NCBI GenBank assembly: GCA_033297205.1
Contig: MU859130.1
Location: 62,001 to 126,000, forward strand
Source of the DNA: Pseudoneurospora amorphoporcata
Taxonomy: Eukaryota; Ascomycota; Sordariomycetes; Sordariales; Sordariaceae
DNA: 64,000 nt
Reading direction: 5' to 3'
The translations under genes were made by a program, and so were the position numbers. Shown piece by piece: positions 33,616 through 44,894 of the stretch (the stretch's first letter is position 1; every line of letters begins with the position of its first letter). Under the pieces are notes generated by a model, which worked only from the letters and a program-made list of their open reading frames with translations, searched no databases and had not been told where the DNA came from.

Positions 33616-34263
33616 GTATGAACTAACATATTCCAACAGGTCAAGCGCATGATCGGCAAGAACGATGAGCGCCGCAAGACCGACGTCCAGAAAAAGCAAG
33701 AGCTCGAGCTGCAAAAGAAGAAAGAGGCCGCCGTGCGTGAGATCCCGCAGATGCCCTCATCCATGTTCTTCCAGCACAACGAGGCGCTTGTGCCTCCCTA
33801 CAACGTGCTCGTCGACACCAACTTTTTGTCCAGAACGGTCGGCGCCAAGCTGCCTCTGATGGAGACGGCCATGGACTGTCTCTTTGCCTCGGTCAACATC
33901 ATCATCACATCGTGCGTCATGGCCGAGTTGGAGAAGCTCGGCCCCAAGTATCGTGTGGCCCTGATGATTGCCCGTGATGAGCGGTGGACCCGTCTCACGT
34001 GTGATCACAAGGGAACGTATGCCGATGACTGCATTGTTGAGCGCATTCAGAAGCATAGGATATATATCGTTGCTAGTATGTATTCTCCCCTCCGGTTGTT
34101 CAGGTTATCAAGCCTATGATGGGGTATGAATACTGACACGAAGAAAACAGCCAACGATAGGGACTTGAAGAGGAGAATCCGCAAGGTACCTGGCGTGCCC
34201 ATCATGTCTTGCGGCAAGGGCAAGTATGCCATCGAGAGACTCCCTGGTGCTCCTACCTCGTAA
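33397..34263 (+). CDS. fcf1: Fcf1/Utp24 PIN-domain rRNA-processing endonuclease
   Basis: Nucleolar PIN nuclease of the SSU processome that cuts pre-rRNA at early sites near the 18S 5' end. Exons: 33397-33432, 33640-34075, 34151-34263; 194 residues (yeast 189). Exon 1 encodes MGVAKRTRKFAT and exon 2 resumes with VKRMIGKND, which together match the family N-terminus. PIN features are present: VLVDTNFL (first catalytic Asp), VMAELEKLGPKYR, GTYADDCIVER (acidic pair) and VATNDRDLKRRIRKVPGVP. Intron 1 is unusual. Keeping the frame requires a GC donor (ACG|GCACGT), and the 207-bp intron contains 29 consecutive A. The only nearby GT (33437) gives the wrong phase with the CAG acceptor. Intron 2 is ordinary. 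Confidence 0.93.
33583..33611 (+). repeat. Poly(A) tract, 29 nt, inside fcf1 intron 1
   Basis: An uninterrupted A run between the GC donor and the CTAAC branch/acceptor of intron 1. Its exact length may be uncertain for sequencing reasons. Confidence 0.85.
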
Positions 34264-35535
34264 GTGGCGGTTCTCCGAGCAAGGGTGAGCATCAAATTGC
34301 GCCGCTGCCGCCGAAGACTTTGCCTGTCAACGGTTGAGCTACGAGGGCGCGGTTACGCATGAATGTCCGGCGAGAGGCTGCCATGATAATCCCAAGGCAG
34401 CGATGGCCGCGAATGCCTTGTCAAGAGGGATGATCCTCTCCTGCTACACATCGCTCACTGGCCGTGGGTCATTACAGCAGACTGGATGGCCGGAAGCTGG
34501 CTACCTCAAGGGCAGCGATTGGCTTGATAGACGACAGTCGAACGTATTCATATTCGTTCATCGACAGTTTTAGGAGAACAGAGGCTGAGAGGTGGGCGGA
34601 AGGGAGATAAGGGGGAGGAAAGGGGAGGAAACAAACAAGGAAAAGGTCACCAGCAAAAAGGATACCATGCTGCATTGCATCTGGGTTATAGAGGTTCACA
34701 CATAGGGTTTTCATGTCGCTCGGCGTTAATAATGAGTTGATTTTGTGTCAAAGCATCAAATCCTCGTCTTCTCTACTTGTATGATCTATGTTTCTAACAT
34801 CCGAACACGAGTGTCTGATATAAGAACAACGAGACCAGCCCTATCGGCGTTTTTGGATACTTCCTCTCCCAACTTTCGCTTTCTACATCCACGCACCTGA
34901 TATACCTGATAGGACCAGACACCAGGCACAGAGCAAGAACATGAGCGTGTTGCTGCATTGATAGAGATGGGATTCGGTTTCTATTATGTTAAATATCGAA
35001 TAGTGTGTGGTGAAGTAGATAGATAGTTCACGCCATCTAACAGTCAAATACGTCAAAGTATGATGACCGCAAGGACATATGCAGATCCGTATACTATCGC
35101 CGTAGTAACTCTAAAGCCGTCTCAGCGGAAAACTCCCTTCCGTCACCTTTGATCCGCCCATGACCTTGAACATGACGATGTCTCTCTACCATGCGCGCCA
35201 TGCCGCTTACACAATGCGATGATAACACAACACCCGATGCCATGTCTTTTACTGCGCGTATGTGTTTGGTGACAACAAGACACTCCAAGCCGAAGAACCT
35301 TCAACTGACAAAAAAAAATGATATCACAAACCCGATAATGATCAAGTCCCCGATGCCGACTCCAGCTTTTGAGAACTCTCTTTTTCCTTTTGTTTCACTC
35401 CCCAAGGAAAAATGATCTGATAAACCGTAAAGAAGATGGGTATTTTTGGATTCCATTTGCTCCCCTTTTTGCTCTGCCTGCTTCCCTCCCACCATTTTAC
35501 CGACAGTCGATTGCCTGGAGGTGGATGAATGATTG
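34264..35535. other. Convergent intergenic region fcf1 / nmr-1
   Basis: The 3' flanks of both genes. No gene, strong repeat or RNA structure was recognised. Confidence 0.55.
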
Positions 35536-36999
35536 CTACGCGAGCCACTCCTCATCAGCCCGCTTGTTCCCCCGCATCACCAGTCCCTCGTCATCAGAAT
35601 CGGAATTCTCCTCCTCCTCGCTCTCGGAACCGACTCCACCATTTACGATATGCCCGTTCATCCCATTGTGCCCGTTTTGGTGCGGGTAATGCCCTTCTTC
35701 CTGGTGGTGGTGATTATTATGATTATTGTCGATATTATTGCCGCCGCCTCCGTCGTCCTCCTCGATCATCCATGTCAGGCCGTTGGCTTGCTCTTCTAGC
35801 GGGAAAACCTCGCGCGCGTACTCCTCCAGTCCCCTTGGGCCTTCCCACAGCTCCAGAGCCGCCCGGGGGCAGCTCCTATCCAGCTCTATATCGCCGAAGT
35901 ATGGGGGCTGCTTCTCAGGGTCTTCGTTGTGTAGGTTGAAGAGCTCCTCGAGAGCCTCCAGTTGGATTCGGTAGCCTTCCGGAATCTTTACCTTGACCTC
36001 GATCGGTCCACGGACGTAACGTACCGGTCTGCCGACGCCCCGAGTAAAGACCTGGCATGCTTCTAGAGGGGTGAGCATCTCGTATGCTAGGGCAATGCGC
36101 TTGCCACCTCCCCACTTCTTGACACCGTCCTTGAATATCTGCAGGATAGCTGGACCGACGTCGTGCTCAGCATCGAGCCATGGGAGCTTGGCATTTGGAT
36201 GGAAGGGCGCTTGCCAGATCCATGATCCGTCAGGCTGCATCTCGGTGCAGAAAAGGGGGTATGGAAGCGATGTGAAGTTATTGTTATAAATGCCCGTGTA
36301 GACAAAGGTCGCGGGAATACCGATTTCCTTCACATAGTCCTCCACACGGTGCTTCGACGCCCAGAGCGGCAGTGATGGCCAGTCCTTATTGTAGGCATGG
36401 TGGTCGGGCATCGAGGAGTAAACGTAGTGTTGAACGCCGGCCTTCTTAGCCGCGTCTGCGAGTGCCATGCCAATCTTCTCCTCATCGCCGTAAAAGGTGG
36501 TGTTGATAAAGGCGAGTTGAGCGCCCCTAAAGAGTTCGGAGATGAGGGCGACGTTCACGCCGATGCCGGAGATGGGACCGTTTTTAGTGACGTCGACACA
36601 TTGTCCCTTTTCACTTTCCGCAGGGGTCTCTTTGGTGTAGAGTTCGCCCTGCAGAACGGTAACGTTGGGATTCGTCGACACTTCGGTAGCCACAACACCC
36701 TCGAGATTCCTCATTTGGGCTCGTACGTGGAAGCCAACGGCAGTGGCTACTCTAATGAAAGAAGCAGCCTGTCGGCCAGCGGCGTTGATGACCGCAATCG
36801 TCTTATCGGGTGTCGGCATGGGACGTTTGGCAGGACGCCAAGTCAGAGAGTTATTCCGCGACATAAGAGGGGACATCTCTGAGTAGGAGGAGCGAGAGTG
36901 TTTGTGCCGCCTCTCTTCATTGTGTATGCTGGTGTTGGGGATTTTGATGTCCCTCGGTGCTGGCCTCAGTGGCAGCTCTGATAGAATTTCGGCCGGCAT
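35536..36999 (-). CDS. nmr-1: Nitrogen metabolite repression regulator NMR
   Basis: NmrA-family negative regulator that binds the GATA activator NIT2 and blocks nitrogen-catabolic gene expression when glutamine is plentiful. Single exon, 487 residues, close to the 488 known for N. crassa NMR. A Rossmann-like core starts at TIAVINAAGRQAASF (about residue 67), the modified dinucleotide-binding loop of NmrA proteins, which bind NAD(P) but lack a catalytic Tyr-Lys pair. VQHYVYSSMPDHH and the FVYTGIYNNNF segment are typical of the family. The C-terminus (after about 405) is Asn/His/Gly-rich and then acidic (SESEEEENSDSDDEG). The N-terminal 60 residues before the fold are specific to this group. 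The upstream region carries GATA motifs and a 29-nt A/T tract. Confidence 0.95.
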   Translation of the reverse strand: MPAEILSELPLRPAPRDIKIPNTSIHNEERRHKHSRSSYSEMSPLMSRNNSLTWRPAKRPMPTPDKTIAVINAAGRQAASFIRVATAVGFHVRAQMRNLEGVVATEVSTNPNVTVLQGELYTKETPAESEKGQCVDVTKNGPISGIGVNVALISELFRGAQLAFINTTFYGDEEKIGMALADAAKKAGVQHYVYSSMPDHHAYNKDWPSLPLWASKHRVEDYVKEIGIPATFVYTGIYNNNFTSLPYPLFCTEMQPDGSWIWQAPFHPNAKLPWLDAEHDVGPAILQIFKDGVKKWGGGKRIALAYEMLTPLEACQVFTRGVGRPVRYVRGPIEVKVKIPEGYRIQLEALEELFNLHNEDPEKQPPYFGDIELDRSCPRAALELWEGPRGLEEYAREVFPLEEQANGLTWMIEEDDGGGGNNIDNNHNNHHHQEEGHYPHQNGHNGMNGHIVNGGVGSESEEEENSDSDDEGLVMRGNKRADEEWLA

Positions 37000-37261
37000 G
37001 GTGGGCTAGTGCGATGGCCGGGTGTCACCGTCCTCCCAAAGATTCCCTGACTGTCTCTTTCTTTTTCTACCAGGGAAAGGGCCCGGCTAGAGATGCTGTG
37101 TCTCCCCAGAAAACAGGAGTCCTTTTCGAGCAGATGTTGGCGCAAAAACCCTCTTGCCGGTTGCTTGATGCGCTAAAGGGAATTTCCTGTTGCGACCACC
37201 GCTGTAGGTTCCCGTTACGACCCTTCTCGGAAGCGGCAGGGAGGGTGATGATAATGGTGCC

Positions 37262-37293
<32 letters not shown>

Positions 37294-38367
37294 CGTCGAG
37301 CTAAGCACGAGATCGGGCGATCGTGGTTCTGGAAGCGCAAGGGCGGCGCAGGCGATACCGGTGAGAAAATTGCGACCGAGGACAGGAAAATGCCCACGAA
37401 AGGGTAGGGCAGCGGATTCGATTGGGTTGCTCTGGTCGGCTGCGGTGGTGTCCTGCTGATGTGCTTGCTGGCGGAACAGTGACCCCGTGTACCGCGGATG
37501 GAATGGCGGTATCGTAGTGGTACTGAGTCGATGGCGTATTCTCCTTTCTTGACCGGGGCCGTCGTTTATCTATCAGCGGGGTCCAAAGGTGGTGTTAGAG
37601 ATGTACTGTACTGTTCTGCGTGCTGCACTGCCCACTGAGTGAGTGCTGGATGTCACTGCGGGGCAACTGGGGATAGGCCGGGTGGGTGAGAAACCGCAGG
37701 CGGTAGGCGGGCAGGACGGGAACTGAAAAGGGCGACAGGGCAGGGGAGGTGAGAGCTCGCTGAGAGCCAACTGGAAGCAGGAAGGAAGCCAGATAATGTA
37801 AGTACCTTTTATATGTACAAGTTTGTACCTGTGATCATGTCTGAAAACGATGCCGTCTGCGTTGCCAAGTCAGGGGCGGGACTTCGAAGATCAATCGACA
37901 AAAAGATGTGGGCGTCTAAGATCTTGGACAAGCCGATAAGATAGGGAACTGAGGCCGACTAACACTCAGGAAACTGAAGGACTGAACTCGGAAGCAGCCA
38001 GCAGCAGGATGGTGACAGCAACGGGCAAGACAGATTGAAATCGAAACAAGAGCGAAAGAAGCGCGAATGTATGGGTCGGAGTGCGGTTTAATAGCAAGGA
38101 GGTCCCCTGGCTGTTACTGAAGATGAGAGCGAAGGGCTCGAACGACCACCAAACAAAGGGAAGCAAATAGAAAACGATTCTGGCCAATCGCATTGCGAGC
38201 AGCTATCCACTGGGTGAACCATCCAAGTATGTAGCCCGCGAGGTGCGTGCAATGGTCCGGGCAATGAAAGAGAAGTGGAAGGTCTGGGTGACAGCGGTCC
38301 CGCTCGCTCCTTCCCTTCCACTTCTCAGCGGACACCAGGCGGAGGACAGTGACAAGAATCTGCGATT
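37000..38367. promoter_or_regulatory. nmr-1 upstream region
   Basis: Includes a 29-nt A run (37264-37292) about 265 bp before the nmr-1 ATG, TATCTATC at 37567-37574, GATAA at 37792-37796 and a double GATAAGATAG at 37935-37944. GATA is the core recognised by NIT2-type factors. No coding gene was recognised. Confidence 0.45.
37264..37292 (+). repeat. Poly(A)/poly(T) tract, 29 nt, nmr-1 promoter
   Basis: It reads as poly(T) on the nmr-1 coding strand. Such tracts disfavour nucleosomes and often mark open promoters. Confidence 0.85.
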
Positions 38368-38952
38368 TTACGGGGTTGATGGAGCCAGGAAATGCAGTCC
38401 ACCGCGAGTCCATGGACACCGCGGTCCCCGTCCCGACACCGGGTTCCACTCTGGACTATAGCCCTGCTCCTCGTCGACGACACGAGCCCCATCTCCTATT
38501 TGAGGACGACAAGCACGCAAGCGAGCCCAGGTACGCTGTGTCTTTTTTGAACTCTTCATGGCCTTCATGGCAACGGTTATCCGTCCAATTGGCATCTCAC
38601 TATCGTCGACGGACAGCATATCCTGGGGAAGCGAAGGGTTGACGACGGAAGCAAGGCCCAGGGGACCCAGACGGGAATCCTCTTCATTAGACGCGGAAGC
38701 TCTCCAGACAGCGGGATCATATGTTCCCCAAGTCTTGAGGTTGTCCACTATCGCCCTATGTACCCCAGGTAATTGGATACCGGCACCTGAAGTAGCAGTC
38801 CCGGTCTGACCGGGTCTTGGTATCAACATAAAGGTGCAGCTAAGGAGGGCCACGAGGTCCATGAATTTCAGGTTACGGCGATCCATGACTTGGAACGAGG
38901 CAAGATTTCTCAGATACTCGCAGATGCTCTGCAAAATGCTAGAATCAAGCAT
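38368..38952 (-). CDS. Possible small hypothetical protein
   Basis: The minus-strand frame from MLDSSILQS (ATG at 38952) is open for 194 codons. It contains a hydrophobic stretch (LVALLSCTFMLIP) and then ordinary-looking sequence up to KAMKSSKKTQ. After that the composition becomes Arg/Gly/Pro-biased, as if the true gene ended or spliced there. No family is recognised and no intron was confirmed. It could be a chance frame in GC-rich DNA. Confidence 0.22.
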   Translation of the reverse strand: MLDSSILQSICEYLRNLASFQVMDRRNLKFMDLVALLSCTFMLIPRPGQTGTATSGAGIQLPGVHRAIVDNLKTWGTYDPAVWRASASNEEDSRLGPLGLASVVNPSLPQDMLSVDDSEMPIGRITVAMKAMKSSKKTQRTWARLRACRPQIGDGARVVDEEQGYSPEWNPVSGRGPRCPWTRGGLHFLAPSTP

Positions 38953-39066
38953 GGCGGCTGAGGGGGTGCCGTTCCAGAGACAGTGCAGTGTTGTCTGTTT
39001 GTGCAATGCGAGGTCTACTTGAGACGAGGCGGGGAATGATAAGCGATATATAACCACCCGAATCAC

Positions 39067-42000
39067 GACTGAGGGATGCCTTCAGTGTCGAGGATATCTG
39101 TACTTGTACGACCGCAGCGGGCATATGGGACAAAATAATTGGATCGTGGTGGTTGCACGGCTTTCTAATCTCACCAGAGCGGTCAACCATCCATCAAGGT
39201 GCATCAAGGTTCAGCCTGATCTCTATGCCTTTGCCTCTATCTCTCTGTCTCTGATAATGGTTGTGCGAATCCCATACCTACCGCAAACAGATGCGGATGA
39301 TGACATGACGTCCCGGCGGACGACACGCCACGTACATTTGTACCGTATGGAACCCAAACGGGCAAGTGTCGTCGTCTTCGATGAATCAGATAAAGACGAT
39401 AAGCTAGACGTTGCTGCTCCCGTCGGCATGAAGCCGCCGAGTGATAACAGATAATTCATGGTAGCATTGGCAGGCATGGCAGGTACTTGGTATGATGGGT
39501 AAGTTTAATTAAGTGGGGTAGGTATAAAACCATAGGCGTCCGTGCTTAAAGGTACCTGACAGGGGTGTTTTTACTTTCGCTCGTAACCACAGTAAGGGTT
39601 TAAATTGTCGATCAACGTGTTTATCAGGATAGCATTTCGCTGTTTCTTCGGCCTGGTAGCCTGCATAGGCCTAGACTCCTCATAGGTCATGTGCCTCTGT
39701 CTTTTTGATCCTAGTGCCGTGTAGCTGCAGCTTTTTGACCTTGCTGTCTTCCAGTGTCAGGTGGTTTCCTACCCTCGCTTTGTTGGGCGTTGTTTCCTTT
39801 TAAAATCACCTAAAATCCAAAGCATCGAATCCTTCCCCAATGCCGTAGTAGCGCAAAGAGGCCAAGACTGGCGCCGAAAAACTTTCCGATGACGTTTGAA
39901 TGTGGACGACAGGCGGCTCCGGCCTTTCTCATGCAGCTAACGGGTTGCTCTTACCTTATACCTTCCTCATCCAGTCCCCGAATCCCATTCTCTTTAGTAA
40001 AGTTTCTTGGCAACTCCCACGCTCTTGCCGCTCGGCTGCGGAAGACGTCTGGCGAGAACACTCGGTCAAGCTCCCAGCGCTCATCGAATCCCAAAATCGC
40101 AATTTAAACGAAGCTCCGACTCTCTGGCGTTACCTTGTTGCGCATAGCATGTCGTTGCATGGCATGGAGTCCGTCTCGATTCAACCTATCACTTCTCTGG
40201 AACCTTCTCTGCAGTTGACGGACGTGATTGAGGGTTGTCGAATGCTGGCCGTTGAGTCCGTATAAAACACCGATACCGCCTTTCTCGGAGGGTCGTCGTC
40301 CATGATGAATTCCCCTAGGAGGCTCGAGTCGTCGTCGTCGTCTTCCATTCAGCTACTTATTGCTTGGCGGTGACCTCCCTGACAGTACACCTGACAGGCC
40401 CAAAGAAAAAGTCGGATTCGTTCAAAACAAAACGCTGGCAGAAAGGACACTGGATACCCGGTTGCGCTCAAGCGGGCGGCGGATCCCCTTTTCAATTACG
40501 TACAAACCGGCTCCTAACACCCGTTTGGGACAGTCTCATGGCACTTGAGTCACCCTCCCACAGCGAGCCATGTCGTCCACCACCCCGTCGACGTTGGCAA
40601 TATTGGATCGGCATTGGCTCCCGACTTCGCTGCCTCGTAACATTTCCGCGGATGTCGCCTAATGCAAGGAACCAAAGTTCTCGGCTGACCTATTTTTTGT
40701 GTCCCGAGAAGCTGTCAAAAACCGTTCCCTCGGGTGCTGTTTAGCTCTTTAAAACCACCCAACGAACATTTTTTTGACACTATCGGGAGCATTGCCGACC
40801 GATAGCAACACTGGCACGCGAAGCGGCGAAGCCCGTATTCCGTTAACGCTCCCGGTGGCCGAGGGCCCTCTTTCAGCGCACCGCAGTGCCCTACGAGCCT
40901 ACAGTGAAACAATCTTTGACAGGTCCCGTTTTCCTCCCCGCAATATTCTATCCTACTGGGGGGGCAAAGGGCGGGGAATGAAAGAAAGCAGTTCTTCTGG
41001 TTTACTGTGGCGGTCAAGAGAAAAAGACAAGTACCCGACGTATAAGCGGCGGCGGCACGACGCCGGCGCCAAAACCCATCCCGCTGGCGTGTTTTCCAGC
41101 AGCACAACCACTATAAAATGCGGCCCCGAAAATACGGAAATATGGCGACATTGGGACTGAACCTCAAACTCCACTGCCGGGATCCACTGTCTGCCCTTCT
41201 AGAACGCATACATCCGCCTAGCTGTTCGCTCGAGCAGTGTCACGAGGCCCGTTTGAAAATTTGTTTGTGATGTAAAAATTTTCTCACATGGGGGGCAGTT
41301 CTGCTGCAATGCAAGGCGGCCTTGTGGCCTTGTGGGCTAGCGGTCTGGCAGTAGAGTACGTGTACGGAGTCCCGCGCGCGGGGGTTAAGTTCGGGGTCCC
41401 GGCCAGAAAGAAGAAGATTTACCCGTGACCCGACCCGACCCCTGGAAGCGCCGGGCCGGGACGGTGGAGATAGTCCCCACGGGACCCGTCTGCATCCACT
41501 TTCATCCACTTCGGATGAGGGGTCGAAAACTCCAAAAAGTAACCTCACGATGTCGACTTTTAAAACAACATTTGCGATAAACCGATGGTTGAGGAGAATG
41601 GCGATGCCCGACGGGCGGGGATATGGAGATGGGTATGGGTTTCCGGCCAACAGGGCTGACCAGCGTGTTGGCCGGTACCGCAACCCAGGATAATTTCGAT
41701 GTACCTACCGCCCGCCGCCCATGTACTCGTAAACAGGCTTCAGAGGTAATAGTGTATTCGTAAAGTCGAAATTTTCGCCACGGAGCAATGGTCTCTTTCA
41801 CTGCCACAAACAATTTCTGGCCATGAGGAGCATTTAAGTGCCATCCATGACATCTTCAAAACTAGATGAGATGAACCGTCGCCGAGTCCTGATTATCTTC
41901 TCGAGTCTATCGCCAAATACGTAGGGGCTTAATGATTTAACTTCCATCACCCTGACCATATAGTCGAGATAGCAGCCGGTGCCGAACGGCAACTTGGCCA

Positions 42001-43346
42001 AACCGATTTTACGAAGCTTATGAATATCAACTGTCTCCAAATTTCTGACTAAAGTCATTGGATTCAGTTCATCCTTTCTCCCGCACCAACAATCTGTAAG
42101 GTCATAGACAAAGACCCAAAGTCCCAAACAGAGAGTACTTCATGCGGAAGCTTTTGTCCAATAACAGGCTCCATCATCAAAGCTTCACAGCAAGTGAGCT
42201 TTTGCGAGCAACAGAAACATGACGTTCACCCGCTAAATCATTCCAAACTATCACCTCGTTCTTTCACTCTACAAATATCTCCCTCTTCTCCTAGTATCTT
42301 TTCTCAAACAAGCCCTGGGGTTGGCGATAGAACAACAGAGTTTAACCGCGTTATCCCGTAAAATATCCCAATCAGCCGCTCGACCTTTGGAATCATGCTG
42401 GACGAATCGTCACTTGTGAAACCATCCATCCCATTATCCCGCTCCCTCGTCGTCTCGTTATCTCACTGTTTTGCAGTCTCGTGGCGTAGTGGCGTGATGA
42501 CGGGGCGGGCTTCTCGGCAAAAGAACAAACGAGGAAATGGCAAAACGAGGAAACGAGGCATGACCAACAGTCATCGTATGAAATGCTCGAGTGTCCAGGC
42601 TATATATACCACGCGGTATGTCGGTAAAGACCATAGACTCCCCTTTTGTCCGCTGGATGATGGATGGCGCTGCTTCTAGGAATGAAATGTAAAAGAAGAT
42701 GGAAAGAAAGAAATATGCCCGGGACGGGACAACCGGGCCGGTCATAGATGTACCATGACGTTTGTGCGACATTACTTTAGATCGGATATTTCGTACTCTT
42801 CAGAGTCGTTGTTAGTATGAAATCCAGGATTTGAAAAGAGACTAAGAGGCGCTAACACGCGAAGACAGGGAAGTATGCATGTCGGAGAACACGAATAACG
42901 CTCCAGAGAGAAGGGAAGGTTGAAGTGAAGAGACTTTAAATGTACCAACGAAGAAGCCCTTTGAAACGAGTTGCCTTAAACTAAACCAGAGCTCAGCTAT
43001 CATAAGTCAAACCAGAGTGTCTCTTCCATGTTACTTGTTGACTAGCGAGACCTGCAAGTGAATTCAGAAGCTAAGGCCACGGATGATCCAGAAGAGGTTA
43101 CTGTGTAGGTTGTCATGTTTTGATTACATTACGTAGGTATAGGTATAGGCAGGTCGTGGTATAAACCAAAAACTGCAGTCTAACAAGGACCGCGCAAATG
43201 TACAGCAACATGTGTACAACCCCATGTGCCGAGAAGCCATATCTATACTCTATATTCTATCCCATGCGTTCCAAAACTTTCATATCCTTCTATCATCGTT
43301 CTTCGTGAAGATAGCAGCTCAACAAGAAGACCAAGCAATAACATGC
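39067..43346. other. 4.3-kb gene-poor region
   Basis: No frame here could be assigned. A 98-codon minus-strand frame at 41834-42127 has natural-looking composition (NPMTLVRNLETVDIHKLRKIGL) but no start context or recognised family. AAAAATTTTC at about 41273-41282 resembles an RRPE element but has no ribosome gene beside it. Confidence 0.45.
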
Positions 43347-44178
43347 TTAGAACTTGCCCTTAAGCAAGTTGGCGATCATCTCGCGACCGGTAATGACGGA
43401 GGTGCGCCAGAGGGTAGGGAAATCGAGCGTGCTGCTGAGGGTATCGGCATAGCCGAAGAATAGCATGGGAGGGATCCAGCCGCGCGCATACTCGAGCGCA
43501 AAGCAGCTCTCGGGCATCCTGTACTGCTTGACGGTGCCGCGGACGAGGTGGTGGACGGAACCGGGAGGGTAGACCTCGGGCTCGTACTCGCCGGGGACGT
43601 AGGCAGTCTGAGTGCCGGTGAGGATGTGGAAGTAGTCGTCGGCGGTGTGGCGGCCGGTGTGGCCCTCAGTGCCGATGGCAGTGCCTGTTGTGTGAAGTGT
43701 GTTAGTGACGGGTCAAGTCCAAAGAGGGAAGCACAAGCTTGCGAAAGGCTTTGGGAAGGGGCTTACCGAAGATAATCAGGTACTCGGTGATGGAGGCGTG
43801 GATGATGTACATGGCACCCATGGCACCACCAGCGTTGTTGAACACCCACTCCTCATCATTGTTGACGTAGGGAGCAACGCCGTTGCGCTCGCTCAGCTCG
43901 TCGACAATGTACTTGACAATAGCCTTGGTATCGTTGCCGTGAGCGCTGATGGCGCGCTTGGAAAGGTCGTGAAGGTGCTCGGTATCGAAAACATAGAAAG
44001 ACTCGAGACGCTGCTCAAGAACGTAGACGATGGGCGCGACCAGGGCGAACAAGATGGCGAAGAACTTGAGCCAGCCACCGATGCTGCAGCGGCAGCGGCA
44101 AGACGAGTGGGTGGAAGAGCCGGAGCCGGAGCCGGACGGCTTGTTGCCGCCGGAGGAGGTCTGCTTCTTGGAAGGCAT
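43347..44178 (-). CDS. erg-1: C-8 sterol isomerase (ergosterol pathway)
   Basis: ER membrane enzyme (yeast Erg2 family) that moves the sterol B-ring double bond from C8 to C7 in ergosterol synthesis; a target of morpholine fungicides. Exons on the minus strand are 44178-43767 and 43684-43347 (intron 43685-43766), giving 249 residues. The N-terminus is Ser/Gly-rich with a Cys/Arg cluster (CRCRC), then one membrane anchor (about 33-52, WLKFFAILFALVAPIVYVL). The lumenal catalytic domain includes DELSERNGVAPYVNNDEEWVFNNAGGAMG, GTAIGTEGHTGRHTADDYF and YARGWIPPMLFFGYADTL, all characteristic of the Erg2/sigma-1 receptor fold. The order next to csl4 and nmr-1 agrees with the Neurospora locus. It is divergent from csl4. 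Confidence 0.96.
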
Positions 44179-44894
44179 TGTGGCGATTTGCGATTGACGA
44201 GACGGCACAATGTCAAGAACAGAAAACGAGAAACAACGGAAAGAGAAGATGGGAATCTTGAATTATTAAAGAAACAAAACAATGGCCACAACAATTCCAC
44301 CGCCGACAGGGGGGTTCCGCCATCCCATGGATCCTCAACAACCCACGGCTGACTTCCCGGTGGAGGACCCTTGCGGTTGCAACATGCCCGCCCAGGCGGG
44401 TGTCGCGACTTCCGACACGTCTGACTTTCCACAATTTTGAGAGCTTTGACCAATGATAATGCTCAATTGCTTCGGATAGCGTTTAGACGAATTCCTAGGG
44501 GAGCCACTCTTCCATCCAATTGGGGAGAGACACACCGGCAGGCTGGAGGGGTGCTTTCAGAAGCTCCCCTCGGCGGCAGCTTGCCCGGCAGTGCTGTCGC
44601 ACAGGGCGCGACACTGAACAGGTCTTGGCACCGACAAGGGTTCCCATTTTTTTCGGTGCCCCTTCCGTCATTGAATCCCGTCCGCGCGGGTCAATCACAT
44701 TTCGGCATCCAAACTCCAAACATCTATCAGAAGCTCCAATTTGTTATCGCCGCGGGGTCCGTTCGGTCGCATCGTTATCTCTATCGTTTGTTTAGTTTCC
44801 TATCGCGCGTCGCACCGCGTCTCCAACAAACCCACTTTCTACCCTTTCGCAAACTTCCGTCATCGATATCGATTCGACCCTCTAGAACGACACA
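44179..44894. promoter_or_regulatory. Shared promoter region erg-1 / csl4
   Basis: A 716-bp head-to-head intergenic region. No sterol-response or other site could be assigned with confidence. Confidence 0.4.

Noticed and set aside
1664..37292. Poly(A) tracts (1664-1697, 33583-33611, 37264-37292) as retroposon tails
   Set aside because: No retroposon sequence or target duplication was seen beside them, and one lies inside an intron and one in a promoter.
41273..41282. AAAAATTTTC resembling an RRPE element
   Set aside because: No ribosome-biogenesis gene or convincing gene start is nearby; treated as a chance match.
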